Shown one piece after another: positions 38,720-47,443 of a DNA stretch of 64,000 nucleotides. A program made the translations under genes and the position numbers. This DNA is from an uncultured Thiocystis sp. (GTDB lineage Bacteria; Pseudomonadota; Gammaproteobacteria; Chromatiales; Chromatiaceae): positions 1 through 64,000 of the forward strand of contig NZ_CAIPNF010000242.1 in the NCBI RefSeq assembly GCF_903866365.1, written 5' to 3'. The notes below the pieces were generated by a model. The model had not been told where the DNA came from. It did not search any database and saw nothing but the letters and a program-made list of their open reading frames with translations. Positions within the stretch are counted from its first letter, which is position 1. Every line of letters begins with the position of its first letter.

Positions 38720-39380
38720 TCCCGTTTCGCGCGCCAGAGCCCCCTTCCCCCGTCATCTGGTGCTGCCGCTCATGCTCGCGTTGACCAGCCTGCCGGTTGC
38801 CGCCCACAAGCTCCAGGTCTTCGCATTCGCCGAGGGCGACCGCATCGAGGGCACGGCCTATTTTGCCGGCGGCGCGAAGGCGGCGGGGGCACGCATCCAG
38901 ATCCAGGATGCCGCTGGACAGGTGCTCGCCCAACTGACGCCGACGGACGAGGGCCATTTCCGCTATCGGGCGCGGACGCCGACCGACCATCTCATCGTCG
39001 CCGAGAGCGGCGACGGTCATCGCGCGCAATGGCGGATACGGGCGGACGAACTGGCGGGCGGGTTTCCCCGCGCCGGCGCCGATTCACCCCAGCTCCTGAC
39101 CACCGACACCCCGACCTCCGAACCCACGGAAACCGAGGGCGCCCGTCTCGCCAATCCCGTCGCCGCTCCGGTTTCCGGCGAGACACGCCACCTCGACCCG
39201 ACGCTCATCGCCGCCATCGATCAGGCCGTCGCCCGCCAGGTGCGTCCGCTGCGCGAACAACTGATCGCCGCTCAGGATGAGGTCCGGTTACGCGACATCC
39301 TGGGCGGGCTCGGCTACATCCTCGGTCTAACCGGGCTTGCGCTCTGGTGGCACGGCCGACGGCCCGACCCGCGAGCATGA
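38712..39380 (+). CDS. nikL: NikL/CbiL-like component of the ECF transporter
   Basis: A 222-residue protein with an N-terminal signal (about 1-30, ending near VAAHKLQ), a beta-rich periplasmic domain (HKLQVFAFAEGDRIEGTAYF), a charged coiled linker and one C-terminal membrane helix (about 195-213). This is the NikL arrangement. As in NikK, the predicted mature start begins at a His. It overlaps nikM at the start and nikQ at the stop (ATGA). Confidence 0.82.
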   Translation: MPDPVSRARAPFPRHLVLPLMLALTSLPVAAHKLQVFAFAEGDRIEGTAYFAGGAKAAGARIQIQDAAGQVLAQLTPTDEGHFRYRARTPTDHLIVAESGDGHRAQWRIRADELAGGFPRAGADSPQLLTTDTPTSEPTETEGARLANPVAAPVSGETRHLDPTLIAAIDQAVARQVRPLREQLIAAQDEVRLRDILGGLGYILGLTGLALWWHGRRPDPRA

Positions 39381-40135
39381 GCCAGACCGCCTTGCTCAGC
39401 CCGCGCGGGTCGGGCTGGATCACCGTCCGCGACCCCCGACTGCGCATCGTCGCCGCCCTGTTGTTCGCGCTGGTCGCCGTCAGCCTTCGGCACCCGCCCG
39501 CGCTGCTGGCCGCCGTCCTGTTCGCCGCCGCGCTGGCCGCCAGCGCTGGGATGCGCGCACCCGATCTTTTGCGGCAACTGCTGGCCCTGGAAGGGTTCAT
39601 GCTCATCCTGCTGATCACCCTGCCCTTCACGGTGCCCGGCAGTCCACTGATCGCGGTCGGCCCTCTCGCCGCCAGTCAGGAGGGCCTGGCGCTCGCCGTC
39701 AAGATCCTGCTGCGGGCCAACGCCGTGGTGCTGGTCCTGCTGGCGCTGGTCGGCAGCCTGGAACCGGTCGTCTTCGGTCATGCGCTGGCGCGGCTGGGCG
39801 TGCCCGAAAAACTGGTCCATCTGCTCTTGATGACGATCCGCCAGATCCATCTGCTGCATCAGGAATTCATCCGTCTGCGCCAGGCGATGCGGGCGCGCGC
39901 CTTCGTTCCGCACAGCGATCGGCACACCTGGAACAGCTATGGCTGGTTGATGGGCATGCTGCTGGTGCGCAGTCTGGCGCGCGCGCAACGCCTGCTGGCG
40001 GCGATGCGCTGCCGGGGTTTCCAGGGCCGGCTCTATCTGCTGGATTCGACGCATTGGCGACCTGCCGATACCGCGCTGGCGCTTGGATTCGCGCTGTTTC
40101 TCGGCGGCCTGACGACCCTGGATCGGCTGACATGA
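39377..40135 (+). CDS. nikQ: ECF transporter T component NikQ/CbiQ
   Basis: A 252-residue membrane protein with about five hydrophobic segments. A cytoplasmic coupling region carries the short Arg motifs expected of T components (AMRARAF and AMRCRGF), which contact the ATPase. It transmits ATP hydrolysis to the S component. The ATG at 39377 overlaps the previous stop, and its own stop overlaps nikO, so nikM-L-Q-O are translationally coupled. Confidence 0.92.
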   Translation: MSQTALLSPRGSGWITVRDPRLRIVAALLFALVAVSLRHPPALLAAVLFAAALAASAGMRAPDLLRQLLALEGFMLILLITLPFTVPGSPLIAVGPLAASQEGLALAVKILLRANAVVLVLLALVGSLEPVVFGHALARLGVPEKLVHLLLMTIRQIHLLHQEFIRLRQAMRARAFVPHSDRHTWNSYGWLMGMLLVRSLARAQRLLAAMRCRGFQGRLYLLDSTHWRPADTALALGFALFLGGLTTLDRLT

Positions 40136-40914
40136 CGGCGCCGCTGCTCGAACTGCGCCAGGCCACCTTTGGATATCCCGAGCGCGCCGTCCTGAGCGAC
40201 GTGGATTTCACGCTGAACGCGGGCGATCGGGTCGCGCTGGTCGGGCCGAATGGTGCCGGCAAGACCACCTTGCTGCATCTGCTGGTCGGTCTGCGGCGCC
40301 CGAGCGCCGGGCAGGTGCTGGCGTTTGGCGACGCACGCCGGACCGAGGCCGATTTCCGCCCGGTGCGGGCGCGGGTCGGCTTGCTGTTCCAGGACTCGGA
40401 CGATCAGTTGTTCTGCCCGACGGTGCTTGAGGATGTCGCCTTCGGACCGCTGAATCTGGGCCGCCCGCCTGCGGCCGCGCGCGACGATGCGTTGCGGACG
40501 CTGGAGGCGCTCGGGCTGGCCGGATTTGCCGAGCGTGTCACCCATCGTCTGTCCGCCGGCGAAAAGCGACTGGTGGCGCTGGCGACCGTGCTCGCGATGA
40601 GCCCCGAGGCGCTGTTGCTCGACGAACCGACCAACGGTCTCGACGAGGCCACTGAGCAGCGCCTCATCGAACATCTGTCCGGGCTGGATCAGGCCATGAT
40701 CATCGTCTCCCACGACCGGCGATTCCTGGAACGACTGGCGACCCGCGCCGTGCGGCTGGCCGATGGACGCCTGACGGACGCCATCCTGCACAGCCACGGA
40801 CACCGCCACCGACACGCCCACCTCCATCTGCACGCGCCCGGCGTCAGCGCCGAGCACGGCCATGACCCGTCCGCGCCAGCCCATGCGGACCATCATGTCC
40901 TGGATGAGCACTGA
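40132..40914 (+). CDS. nikO: ECF transporter ATPase NikO/CbiO with His-rich tail
   Basis: A 260-residue ABC ATPase with Walker A GPNGAGKTT (about 38-46), Q-loop LFQDSDDQLFC, signature LSAGEKR and Walker B LLLDEPTNGLD. After the ATPase core, the last 40 residues hold 14 histidines (for example HSHGHRHRHAH). Metal storage or sensing by this tail is plausible and supports nickel as substrate. It is the last gene of the cluster, followed by 112 bp without a gene. Confidence 0.92.
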   Translation: MTAPLLELRQATFGYPERAVLSDVDFTLNAGDRVALVGPNGAGKTTLLHLLVGLRRPSAGQVLAFGDARRTEADFRPVRARVGLLFQDSDDQLFCPTVLEDVAFGPLNLGRPPAAARDDALRTLEALGLAGFAERVTHRLSAGEKRLVALATVLAMSPEALLLDEPTNGLDEATEQRLIEHLSGLDQAMIIVSHDRRFLERLATRAVRLADGRLTDAILHSHGHRHRHAHLHLHAPGVSAEHGHDPSAPAHADHHVLDEH

Positions 40915-41026
40915 GGGTGGAATGAACTCGATTGGATGGCTGATGCCGACACCTTGGAGCCACGATCTCGCTACTCATCTCTGATTTCTTTAAACGAGAG
41001 GGTGTCTTCGCCCCCGTTCCGCAGCT

Positions 41027-42328
41027 TTATCCGTCGTCGATCGCCGCCACCGCGTCCGCCGCGACGACCCGATAATACGGCTTGCCATCCGTGGGCAAAC
41101 GTAGCCGAAGCGGATTGGCATCCGGCTTGACGAAGGCTCCGACAGGCCGATAAGGCCCCATCGGCTGGTCGGCGGATTCGAGTCGATAGCGGCCCGGCAG
41201 GAGCGCAAAGGTCTTCAGGATCCAGGCCGCGCCGTCGAAGGTCAGCTCATAACCGCCAAAGGGCCGTGCCAGCGGCTCGCCGATCAGGATGCCCTGCCCC
41301 GGCATGAGCAGACTTTTCCAATAGGCTTCGATCAGGGTGGCGCCACTGAGATAGGTTCCGATCAGGATGACCGGGTCCGGGAATTTCGCGGTGAAATTGC
41401 AGGGTTCGACGACACTGCCATAACTGCCGGTCGCTCCGGCGTCGAGCCAGGCCAGGCTGCTCATCTGGCGGCTATCGGTCAACTGACCGCCGGTCGAGGT
41501 CAAATGATCGGCGATGGCGCCCGGAAGGAACTGGTTCGTCGCGATCTCGGGCACCTCGGCCGCACCGGTGAGATAAACCAGCACGTTCTGCTGATGGGCG
41601 ATGGCATCGGCCTCGATTCGCTCGATCCGAATGGCCGCTCCAAACAACGCTTGAACGCGTCCAAAACTCTGAGCGCGCACGCTGCGCGCGGCATCGCTGG
41701 TTTTGACCAGATAGACCGTCCCACTGGGGCGCGTGTCATCGGAGGCCACGCCACGGTCGATGAGCGCCCGGACCGCATCCAGACTGGAACCGGCCAGCGC
41801 CATGGTGGGCCGCCAGCCAAAATCGGTCGAGGGACGCAGGCTGGCCGACGCGAAATAGGGGCTCGCCTTGGTGGCGCGACAACCGTCAGCGCAGAATGAC
41901 TCGTCATATCCCGCCGCGAAGGCCGTGGTGATGGACATGCAGCCGACCCGATAGGGTTCGGTCCAGGTCAGGGCATACGCCTGCACGCGCTCGGGCGTCG
42001 TCGCCGTCACCCGAGCCTGGATCGCCTGGAACTGCTCGGGCGTGATCATCCGTCGATGCGGGGGAAAACTGACGTGGATGAGGTTTTCTGGAGGAATCCG
42101 ACGCTTGGCGCTGTACTCGCGCGCGATCCGGCGGCTGCGCGGATCCCGGTCGTTGACGATAACCCCGAGTTCCTCGGGACCGAGCGCCTGACGCGGTAGC
42201 AGAACCAGCGGCGCCAGCGTTGCGGGCGGTTGGCCGGTCTCGGCGAACGCGCCGAGGCTCGCCAGCGCGAGCCACAGCGACAGAGGGATCCCGACTCGTC
42301 TCGGTCGAGGAGGTTTCAGCCAAGCCAT
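41027..42328 (-). CDS. TIGR03790 family protein (exosortase-associated)
   Basis: A 433-residue secreted protein with a signal peptide (about residues 1-30). Conserved blocks include VIVNDRDPRSRRIAREYSAKR (seen as VIVNDRDPRS and REYSAKR), PYRVGCMSITTAFAAGYDE and GSYGSVVEPC. As I recall the family, TIGR03790 proteins are found only in genomes that carry exosortases; the function is unknown. It lies 41 bp downstream of prsT on the same strand and probably shares its transcript. I chose the ATG at 42328 as the first that gives a clean signal peptide. Confidence 0.8.
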   Translation of the reverse strand: MAWLKPPRPRRVGIPLSLWLALASLGAFAETGQPPATLAPLVLLPRQALGPEELGVIVNDRDPRSRRIAREYSAKRRIPPENLIHVSFPPHRRMITPEQFQAIQARVTATTPERVQAYALTWTEPYRVGCMSITTAFAAGYDESFCADGCRATKASPYFASASLRPSTDFGWRPTMALAGSSLDAVRALIDRGVASDDTRPSGTVYLVKTSDAARSVRAQSFGRVQALFGAAIRIERIEADAIAHQQNVLVYLTGAAEVPEIATNQFLPGAIADHLTSTGGQLTDSRQMSSLAWLDAGATGSYGSVVEPCNFTAKFPDPVILIGTYLSGATLIEAYWKSLLMPGQGILIGEPLARPFGGYELTFDGAAWILKTFALLPGRYRLESADQPMGPYRPVGAFVKPDANPLRLRLPTDGKPYYRVVAADAVAAIDDG

Positions 42329-42369
42329 GTCCAGTTCAAGTCGTTCGATTGCCGTCGGGCGATCTTGGG

Positions 42370-44751
42370 CTACAGCCCCCCAAGCGTCTCGCGCGCCTCC
42401 GCGATGCCAGGAAAGGGGCTCTTGGCGTCCAGCGCGCTGGTCAGCAACGTCTTGGCCGCATCGCGCCGCCCCTGCGCGGCATAGACCATGCCGAGGTGAT
42501 ACTGCATCTCCGGCGGGTCCGGATCGATCAGACCGGCCGCTTTTTCCAGAGTCGCGACGGCCTTCTCGACCTCGCCGGCACGAAACTGGACCCATCCGAG
42601 CGTATCCAGCAACACCCATTGATCGGAGTCCTCGAAACGCCGCGCCAGCTCCAGCGCCCGCGTCAGGCTCGCGGGATCCGTCCGGCGACTGGCCAGCAGC
42701 ATGGCCAGATTATTGATCACCGCGTCCGCTTCGGGATTGTTCTTGAGCACTTCTTCATAGGCCGCGATCGCCGCGTCATCGTCGCCGGACTCCTGCAGGG
42801 CGATCCCGAGCCGGAAGACCAGGAAGGCGTTACGGTTCGTGGCCTCGACCCCCGAGCGCAGGGTCGCGAGCGCCGCCTTCGGATCGCCGCTCTGTCCTTG
42901 CAGCTCGGCTAGACGCGCATAGGCGTTCGGCGATTTCGGGAACAGCACGATCACCTGCTTGAACTGCGCCAGGGCGTCGGGATAACGCCGTGTCGAGGCG
43001 TAAACCTCGCCCAGCAGATTGAGCGCGGCGGCATTCGCGGGTTGCTCGGCGAGCAATTGCTTGAGTCTCTGCTCGGCCTGCTCCGCCTGGCCCAGGGCCA
43101 TGTGACTGCGGGTGAGCGCCAGCAGCGGCTCGACGGCGTCCGGACGTTTTTCGAGCGCCTTCTCGAACTGCGCGATACTCTCCTGCAACCGATCGTTGCG
43201 CTGGAAAATCAGCCCCTTGAGATAATAGCCCAGCGGGTGTTCGGGACGGGTCTCGAGGATCCGCGTGGCGGTGCGCTCCATCGCCCCCCAATCCTGCTGA
43301 CTGAGCTGAATCCGCGCCAAGGCGCTTTGCACCTGATCGTTTTCGGGGACGCGGTCAAGGAAGCGCTCCAGCGTGACCGACGCCCCCTGCATGTCGCCAC
43401 TGTCGACCCGCAACTGGGCCAGCGCCAGATAGGCTTGCGGTTCGGTCGGCGCCGCGTCGATCGCCTTTTCCAGCGCATCCTGCGCCAGCGTGGGCTCCTC
43501 CTTCAAAACGTGGGCCTGCGCCAGCAATAACAGCGCCCCGGTCGCCTTCGGGTTGTTCTGCAGGACATTCTGAAGATCCGCGATGGCCTGATCGGCATCC
43601 TTGCGCCCAACCGCAATGGCGGCCCTGACCAGCAGCGCATCGCCATCGCGCGCGTCTTCCTTCAACACCTCCTCGACCAGCGTCGCGGCCTCCTCCGCGC
43701 GCTGGTCCGCCAGCAGCAGCGCGGCGAGTTGGGTGCGCGCCTTCATCCCCTGCGGCCCCAGCGAATCGCGTTCGATGATCGTGCGATAGACCGTGGCGGC
43801 ATCCTCCTTGCGCCCCGCGGCCCGCTCCAGCTCAGCCAGCGCGAAACGCAGATCGTAGACATCGGGCGCGGCGGCGATCAAGCCCTCCAGCACCTGGATG
43901 CCGGGATCGACACCCCGCTGCTGCGCGGTCCACTCGACCAGCAGCAGTTTGGCCTTGAGCTGCTCGGGGTTGGCCGCGATGGCCACCCGCAAGACTGCTT
44001 CGGCCGCGTCCTTCTGGCCCTCTTGGGTGAGAAACGCGGCCAGACGCGCCACATGCGCCAATTCGTTCGGTTCCAACTCGATCAATTGCTCAAGCTGCGC
44101 CCGCGCCGCCTCCGGCTTGCCGGATGCCTGAGATACCCCGGCCAACATCAGCCGCGGACGCACCTCGCGCGGATGCGCCTGAATCGCTCGCTCCAGAAAT
44201 TGACCGGCCGTCTCGCGATCGTTGCGCGCCATGGCGATTTCGGCCAGCAGCGCCAGCGCATTGAGATGTTGAGGGTCCACCGCCAGCGCCGCCTGGGCGT
44301 CCGTCTCGGCGGCGTCCAGATCGCCCTGACGCCCTCGCACCCCGGCCCGCAGCGCCAACGCATCCGCGTGCTTCGGATCCGCAGTCAAAATGATCTCGGC
44401 ATCGGCCAGCGCATCGTCGATCTGGTTGGCGTCGAACAGCAACTGCGCGCGGCTCACCCGGGCCTCGGCATTCTGCGGATCCAGCTCGACCGCCTTGCCA
44501 TAGGCGCCGAAGGCCGCGTTCCAGTTCTCCTGCGCGGCCTCGATTTTGGCGAGTTGGTACCAGGCCGGCGCATATTTCGGATCGATCTGGAGCGCATTCT
44601 TGAACTCCAGCCGCGCCTTGGGCTGATTATCCTGCGCCAGCAGTTCCATGCCGCGATCGAAATACGCTTGCTTGCGATCCGCCTCGCCGCAGCCGACGAG
44701 CAATGCAACCAGCATCGAAGCCAGCAAAAATCTCCCAAACAATCGTTCCAT
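42370..44751 (-). CDS. prsT: PEP-CTERM-system TPR lipoprotein PrsT
   Basis: A 793-residue protein with a lipoprotein signal (VALLVGCGEAD) followed by about 20 tetratricopeptide repeats covering almost the whole chain. This matches PrsT, the giant TPR lipoprotein of exosortase/exopolysaccharide loci, thought to act in the envelope in polymer or protein export. Three consecutive ATG codons (44757, 44754, 44751) follow AAGGAG; the last has the best spacing. An 18-bp tandem repeat lies about 20 bp upstream. Confidence 0.88.
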   Translation of the reverse strand: MERLFGRFLLASMLVALLVGCGEADRKQAYFDRGMELLAQDNQPKARLEFKNALQIDPKYAPAWYQLAKIEAAQENWNAAFGAYGKAVELDPQNAEARVSRAQLLFDANQIDDALADAEIILTADPKHADALALRAGVRGRQGDLDAAETDAQAALAVDPQHLNALALLAEIAMARNDRETAGQFLERAIQAHPREVRPRLMLAGVSQASGKPEAARAQLEQLIELEPNELAHVARLAAFLTQEGQKDAAEAVLRVAIAANPEQLKAKLLLVEWTAQQRGVDPGIQVLEGLIAAAPDVYDLRFALAELERAAGRKEDAATVYRTIIERDSLGPQGMKARTQLAALLLADQRAEEAATLVEEVLKEDARDGDALLVRAAIAVGRKDADQAIADLQNVLQNNPKATGALLLLAQAHVLKEEPTLAQDALEKAIDAAPTEPQAYLALAQLRVDSGDMQGASVTLERFLDRVPENDQVQSALARIQLSQQDWGAMERTATRILETRPEHPLGYYLKGLIFQRNDRLQESIAQFEKALEKRPDAVEPLLALTRSHMALGQAEQAEQRLKQLLAEQPANAAALNLLGEVYASTRRYPDALAQFKQVIVLFPKSPNAYARLAELQGQSGDPKAALATLRSGVEATNRNAFLVFRLGIALQESGDDDAAIAAYEEVLKNNPEADAVINNLAMLLASRRTDPASLTRALELARRFEDSDQWVLLDTLGWVQFRAGEVEKAVATLEKAAGLIDPDPPEMQYHLGMVYAAQGRRDAAKTLLTSALDAKSPFPGIAEARETLGGL

Positions 44752-44770
44752 CATCATCTCCTTAAAGATT

Positions 44771-44806
44771 GTGTTCACTACGCACAAAGTGTTCACTACG
44801 CACAAA
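44771..44806. repeat. 18-bp perfect tandem duplication upstream of prsT
   Basis: GTGTTCACTACGCACAAA occurs twice head to tail, at 44771-44788 and 44789-44806, in the likely promoter or leader of prsT. Confidence 0.85.
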
Positions 44807-44857
44807 ACGCCGACTGGCCTTCGATCATCGTTTGCGCCGAACGCGCATCCGCCGCCG

Positions 44858-44932
44858 CTGGGATCGCCGAGTTGCACCCGGCCCTCCGGCCACGGGCCGG
44901 AGTCAACGCCGAGAGCAATTCGGCGATCCCAG
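44858..44932. repeat. Long inverted repeat of the CTGGGATCGCCGA family
   Basis: Outer arms of 18 bases (44858-44875 and 44915-44932) pair with one mismatch. An inner CCGGCCC/GGGCCGG hairpin lies inside. The outer arm sequence recurs at 55290-55322. Confidence 0.8.
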
Positions 44933-45466
44933 GTCGCGACATCGTTCCTGTCCGGATGATGATCAAGTCCCGTTGATTGAATTCGTGCGTCATCATGCCG
45001 ATGACTTGGAAAGAAGGCAACGGCCGATCAAATCCGCGCCCAGCGCGCGACGCCTCGTGATCCAACGCCCCAGTTCCGTGTCATCTTCGTACTCCGCGAA
45101 GCCCCGGCTCAATAAAGATGTAACGGAAACGTGACAGTTCGGCATGATCCCGTTTCGAAAACCCAGGCAATACGCCAGCCAACCCGGAACTTTCCATTAT
45201 ATTTTCAAGGCATTAAAGATGCGTGACGAGCGGCGTCGGGAGAGGTGCGGCAACCTTCGGCACGCCGGCTGCGTCCATTGCTGGAAACGCACACGTTCAA
45301 CCCGAGACTGGTTAGAAGTCGCTTGATCCGCAAGGAATTCCACAAAAAACGTCCGCGGTTTCAGGAATCGGGGCGACCGCTGCCCCACGTTTCGCCAACC
45401 TTACACTTTAACCACCGATCAAACGCATCTGAAAAACTAACTTTTTATTTTTAAACGTCTTTTTAA

Positions 45467-45482
45467 TGGCCTGTTAATTGCC
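45467..45482 (+). promoter_or_regulatory. Sigma-54-type promoter of the first VPLPA-CTERM gene
   Basis: TGGCCTG-TTAA-TTGCC has the GG-N10-GC geometry with both TGGC and TTGC elements. It lies 120 bp before the ATG at 45602. Confidence 0.6.
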
Positions 45483-45601
45483 TTATCTCTTGCAAGACGA
45501 ACGATGACCGAATGCGCGGATGCTCCGGCTGCTTTCACTCGCTTCAGGCCCGGACCGCTTCGCGTTTTGAGATTTTGCATTTCATCGGGAACGGCATAAA
45601 A

Positions 45602-46267
45602 ATGAATAAGCTCATGACTAGTTTAGCGATTTCCGCGATGATCGACCTCTTTTGCGTATCCGGCATGGCTTCCGCCGCCTCCGTGAACCATGTTGTCAAC
45701 GGCGATTTCGAGGTGGACAGTCCAGCGCATCACGACGGCAAATGGCAAGTTTACAAAGAGGGCATCACTGGCTGGACCACGACCACGGGACCTGGAATCG
45801 AAGTGCAGCGCGGTGATATTGGCGGATCCCCTGCTTATACAGGCGTGCAGAAAGTCGAGTTGGACAGCCACGGCAATTTCAACAACGCCAATTCCGGCAT
45901 GTCCCAAAAAATCCTCCTCGAGGCCGGCAGTTATCTCCTTTCATTTGCCTATTTCGGCCGTACTGGAGATATAGACACGAATGGCATCAATTACCGCTTT
46001 GCGGGTACCGGAATTAATGAGAATAAAGTGAACACCGTGTCCGGAGTTTTCGACGATGGTTGGAAAGTCTTCAATTTCAACTTCACCCTGAATGACCGAA
46101 CAACGATCTCCCTGTTTTTCGAAGCGACGGGCAAGAGCGATACACTCGGCGGTTATCTTGATGCGGTCAGCGTCACCGGCGTCCCCATCCCGCCTGCCGT
46201 CTGGCTCTTTGGCTCCGCGCTCATGGGGCTGGTCGGCATTGCCCGGCGCCAGACAGCCAAGGTCTAA
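45602..46267 (+). CDS. VPLPA-CTERM sorting-domain protein (DUF642/choice-of-anchor-like)
   Basis: A 221-residue exported protein with a signal peptide (about residues 1-26, ending near ASAAS). A beta-sandwich-like domain (VNGDFEV, GPGIEVQ, KVELDSH, DTNGINY) is followed by the C-terminal sorting signal VPIPPAVWLFGSALMG, a hydrophobic helix and the basic end RRQTAKV. XrtD should cut this signal, leaving the protein released or anchored in the extracellular matrix. The gene at 47444 is a paralogue. A sigma-54-type promoter lies 120 bp upstream. Confidence 0.88.
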   Translation: MNKLMTSLAISAMIDLFCVSGMASAASVNHVVNGDFEVDSPAHHDGKWQVYKEGITGWTTTTGPGIEVQRGDIGGSPAYTGVQKVELDSHGNFNNANSGMSQKILLEAGSYLLSFAYFGRTGDIDTNGINYRFAGTGINENKVNTVSGVFDDGWKVFNFNFTLNDRTTISLFFEATGKSDTLGGYLDAVSVTGVPIPPAVWLFGSALMGLVGIARRQTAKV

Positions 46268-46291
46268 CGAACGAAGCACGCTCTTTGCGTC

Positions 46292-46312
46292 GACAGACCA
46301 TCCTGGTCTGTC
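46292..46312. repeat. Short palindrome GACAGACCA-TCC-TGGTCTGTC
   Basis: A perfect 9-bp inverted repeat with a 3-base loop lies 25 bp after the first VPLPA gene. A near copy with the same flanks (tcccgtc) lies at 48692-48714. It could act as a weak terminator or a REP-like unit. Confidence 0.6.
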
Positions 46313-46540
46313 CCGTCAGATCATTCAGCCCGCGCGATGCAGGTTGATGACTGAAACGCACTCCAATCCTTCCGTGTTTAAGGCGATTCTCGGAAAAGGC
46401 TGTACCGCGTCGGGGCGATTTCAATCGCCCCGACTTGCAGGGAGACTTATTCTCGGAAATCGCCTCATCCCTTGCTTGGCCAAACACCCGCGTTCGCCCC
46501 TCCTTCTTCTTCAATGGTAGAGACTTTCCTGGATATCGCC

Positions 46541-46652
46541 TCAGTTCCACGCAACAAAAGCGCCCCCGGCCTGCCCTGAGCGAAGTCGAAGGGTTTTCCA
46601 AGGGCGTTTAAAACGTCAGGCGTTGGAGCGTTGGTTTCGGTGGGTTTCGTGA
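46541..46652 (+). repeat. 112-bp dispersed repeat, copy A
   Basis: It matches the minus strand of 48284-48396 at roughly 90 percent by hand alignment. The core includes the TTCGACTTCGCTCAGGG-type palindrome. Copies A and B face each other around the second VPLPA gene. Confidence 0.85.
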
Positions 46653-46752
46653 GCAACCGGCATCCGTGCCAATCATCAGCGTCATACCGCAGTCAGTCTG
46701 CCCAGCCTCTCTCGCTACGCGGGCTCAACCAGCGGATGAGCCACAATTTGTT

Positions 46753-46866
46753 GTAGGTTGGGGTGAGGGACGAACCCCAACCTGCCACCGTGCCGGGAAT
46801 GAACACCGGCCCCGGTTGCATGGCCGGCGTGGATGTTGGGGTTCACTCTCGTTCACCCCAACCTAC
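46753..46866. repeat. Element bounded by GTAGGTTGGGGTGA inverted repeats
   Basis: GTAGGTTGGGGTGA (46753-46766) and its exact complement (46853-46866) bound about 114 bp that contain further GGGGTT/AACCCC hairpins. Similar TAGGTTGGGG palindromes are common intergenic repeats in proteobacteria. Confidence 0.75.
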
Positions 46867-46895
46867 GCGGGCTGGAGATTCCGAAGACGTAACAC

Positions 46896-46913
46896 TGTCT
46901 CAACAGTGTGACA
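46896..46913. promoter_or_regulatory. 7-4-7 palindrome TGTCTCA-ACAG-TGTGACA
   Basis: It is the most distal of three related sites upstream of the second VPLPA gene and matches the sites at 51697, 61397 and 61470. Confidence 0.5.
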
Positions 46914-47105
46914 GCTTTGAAAATGTATCACAGCAATGAACCGTTCGGTTTTCCCCCTTCACGACGCCGGGCAAGGTAGCGGCCAGAGGCGCTAAGTAGC
47001 TAGGAAATAAAGGAATGATGGCGTTAACACACCGGGTTCGCGGATGTTCGAAGAGACACGGAACAGGCTCTGTCAGGGTATCCGGGACCATTCGAGGACG
47101 GTCGC

Positions 47106-47123
47106 TGTCACATTCCTGGTACA
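47106..47123. promoter_or_regulatory. 7-4-7 palindrome TGTCACA-TTCC-TGGTACA
   Basis: The left half is identical to the site at 51697; the right half has two mismatches. It lies about 185 bp upstream of the sigma-54-type promoter. Confidence 0.45.
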
Positions 47124-47226
47124 GAGTCGAAACTCCGATCATGCCCGGCCGATAGCAAAAAAATAGATTTATTTCAACAACTTAAGATCGGAAATCGGAT
47201 ACTCGAAGCGACCTAGAAATCCACCG

Positions 47227-47244
47227 CGTATCACCGATGTGACA
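47227..47244. promoter_or_regulatory. 7-4-7 palindrome CGTATCA-CCGA-TGTGACA
   Basis: The right half is perfect and the left half has two mismatches. It lies about 65 bp upstream of the -24 element, a position usual for activators of sigma-54 promoters. Confidence 0.4.
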
Positions 47245-47306
47245 CTTTGAGCGTGGAAGTGGATCGCTATCCGACATAAGTCATTGATTTTATTTATGAC
47301 TTTAAA

Positions 47307-47323
47307 TTGGCACGCCAATCGCT
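47307..47323 (+). promoter_or_regulatory. Sigma-54-type promoter of the second VPLPA-CTERM gene
   Basis: TTGGCACG-CCAA-TCGCT differs from the consensus TTGGCACG-N4-TTGCW at one base and keeps GG-N10-GC. It lies about 120 bp before the ATG at 47444. Confidence 0.75.
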
Positions 47324-47443
47324 TATACAACTGCGTAACAGATTTCGAGAGACACGCAATCATCGTTTCTCGGATTCGTTCATGTGCTCTTAATGTGTCT
47401 TTGCGTTTCTTGATCGGCACCTAACCTTCACTTCAGGATTTAT

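Larger units (their letters stand above)
44752..45601. other. Repeat-containing region between divergent prsT and the first VPLPA gene
   Basis: No gene is supported in these 850 bp. They contain an 18-bp tandem duplication (44771-44806), a long inverted repeat (44858-44932), a weak copy of the 7-4-7 palindrome (45119-45136) and a sigma-54-type promoter (45467-45482). Confidence 0.6.

Noticed and set aside
45119-45136. Copy of the 7-4-7 palindrome before the first VPLPA gene (TGTAACG-GAAA-CGTGACA)
   Set aside because: It has at least three mismatches to the motif and lies over 300 bp from the promoter, so it was not counted.
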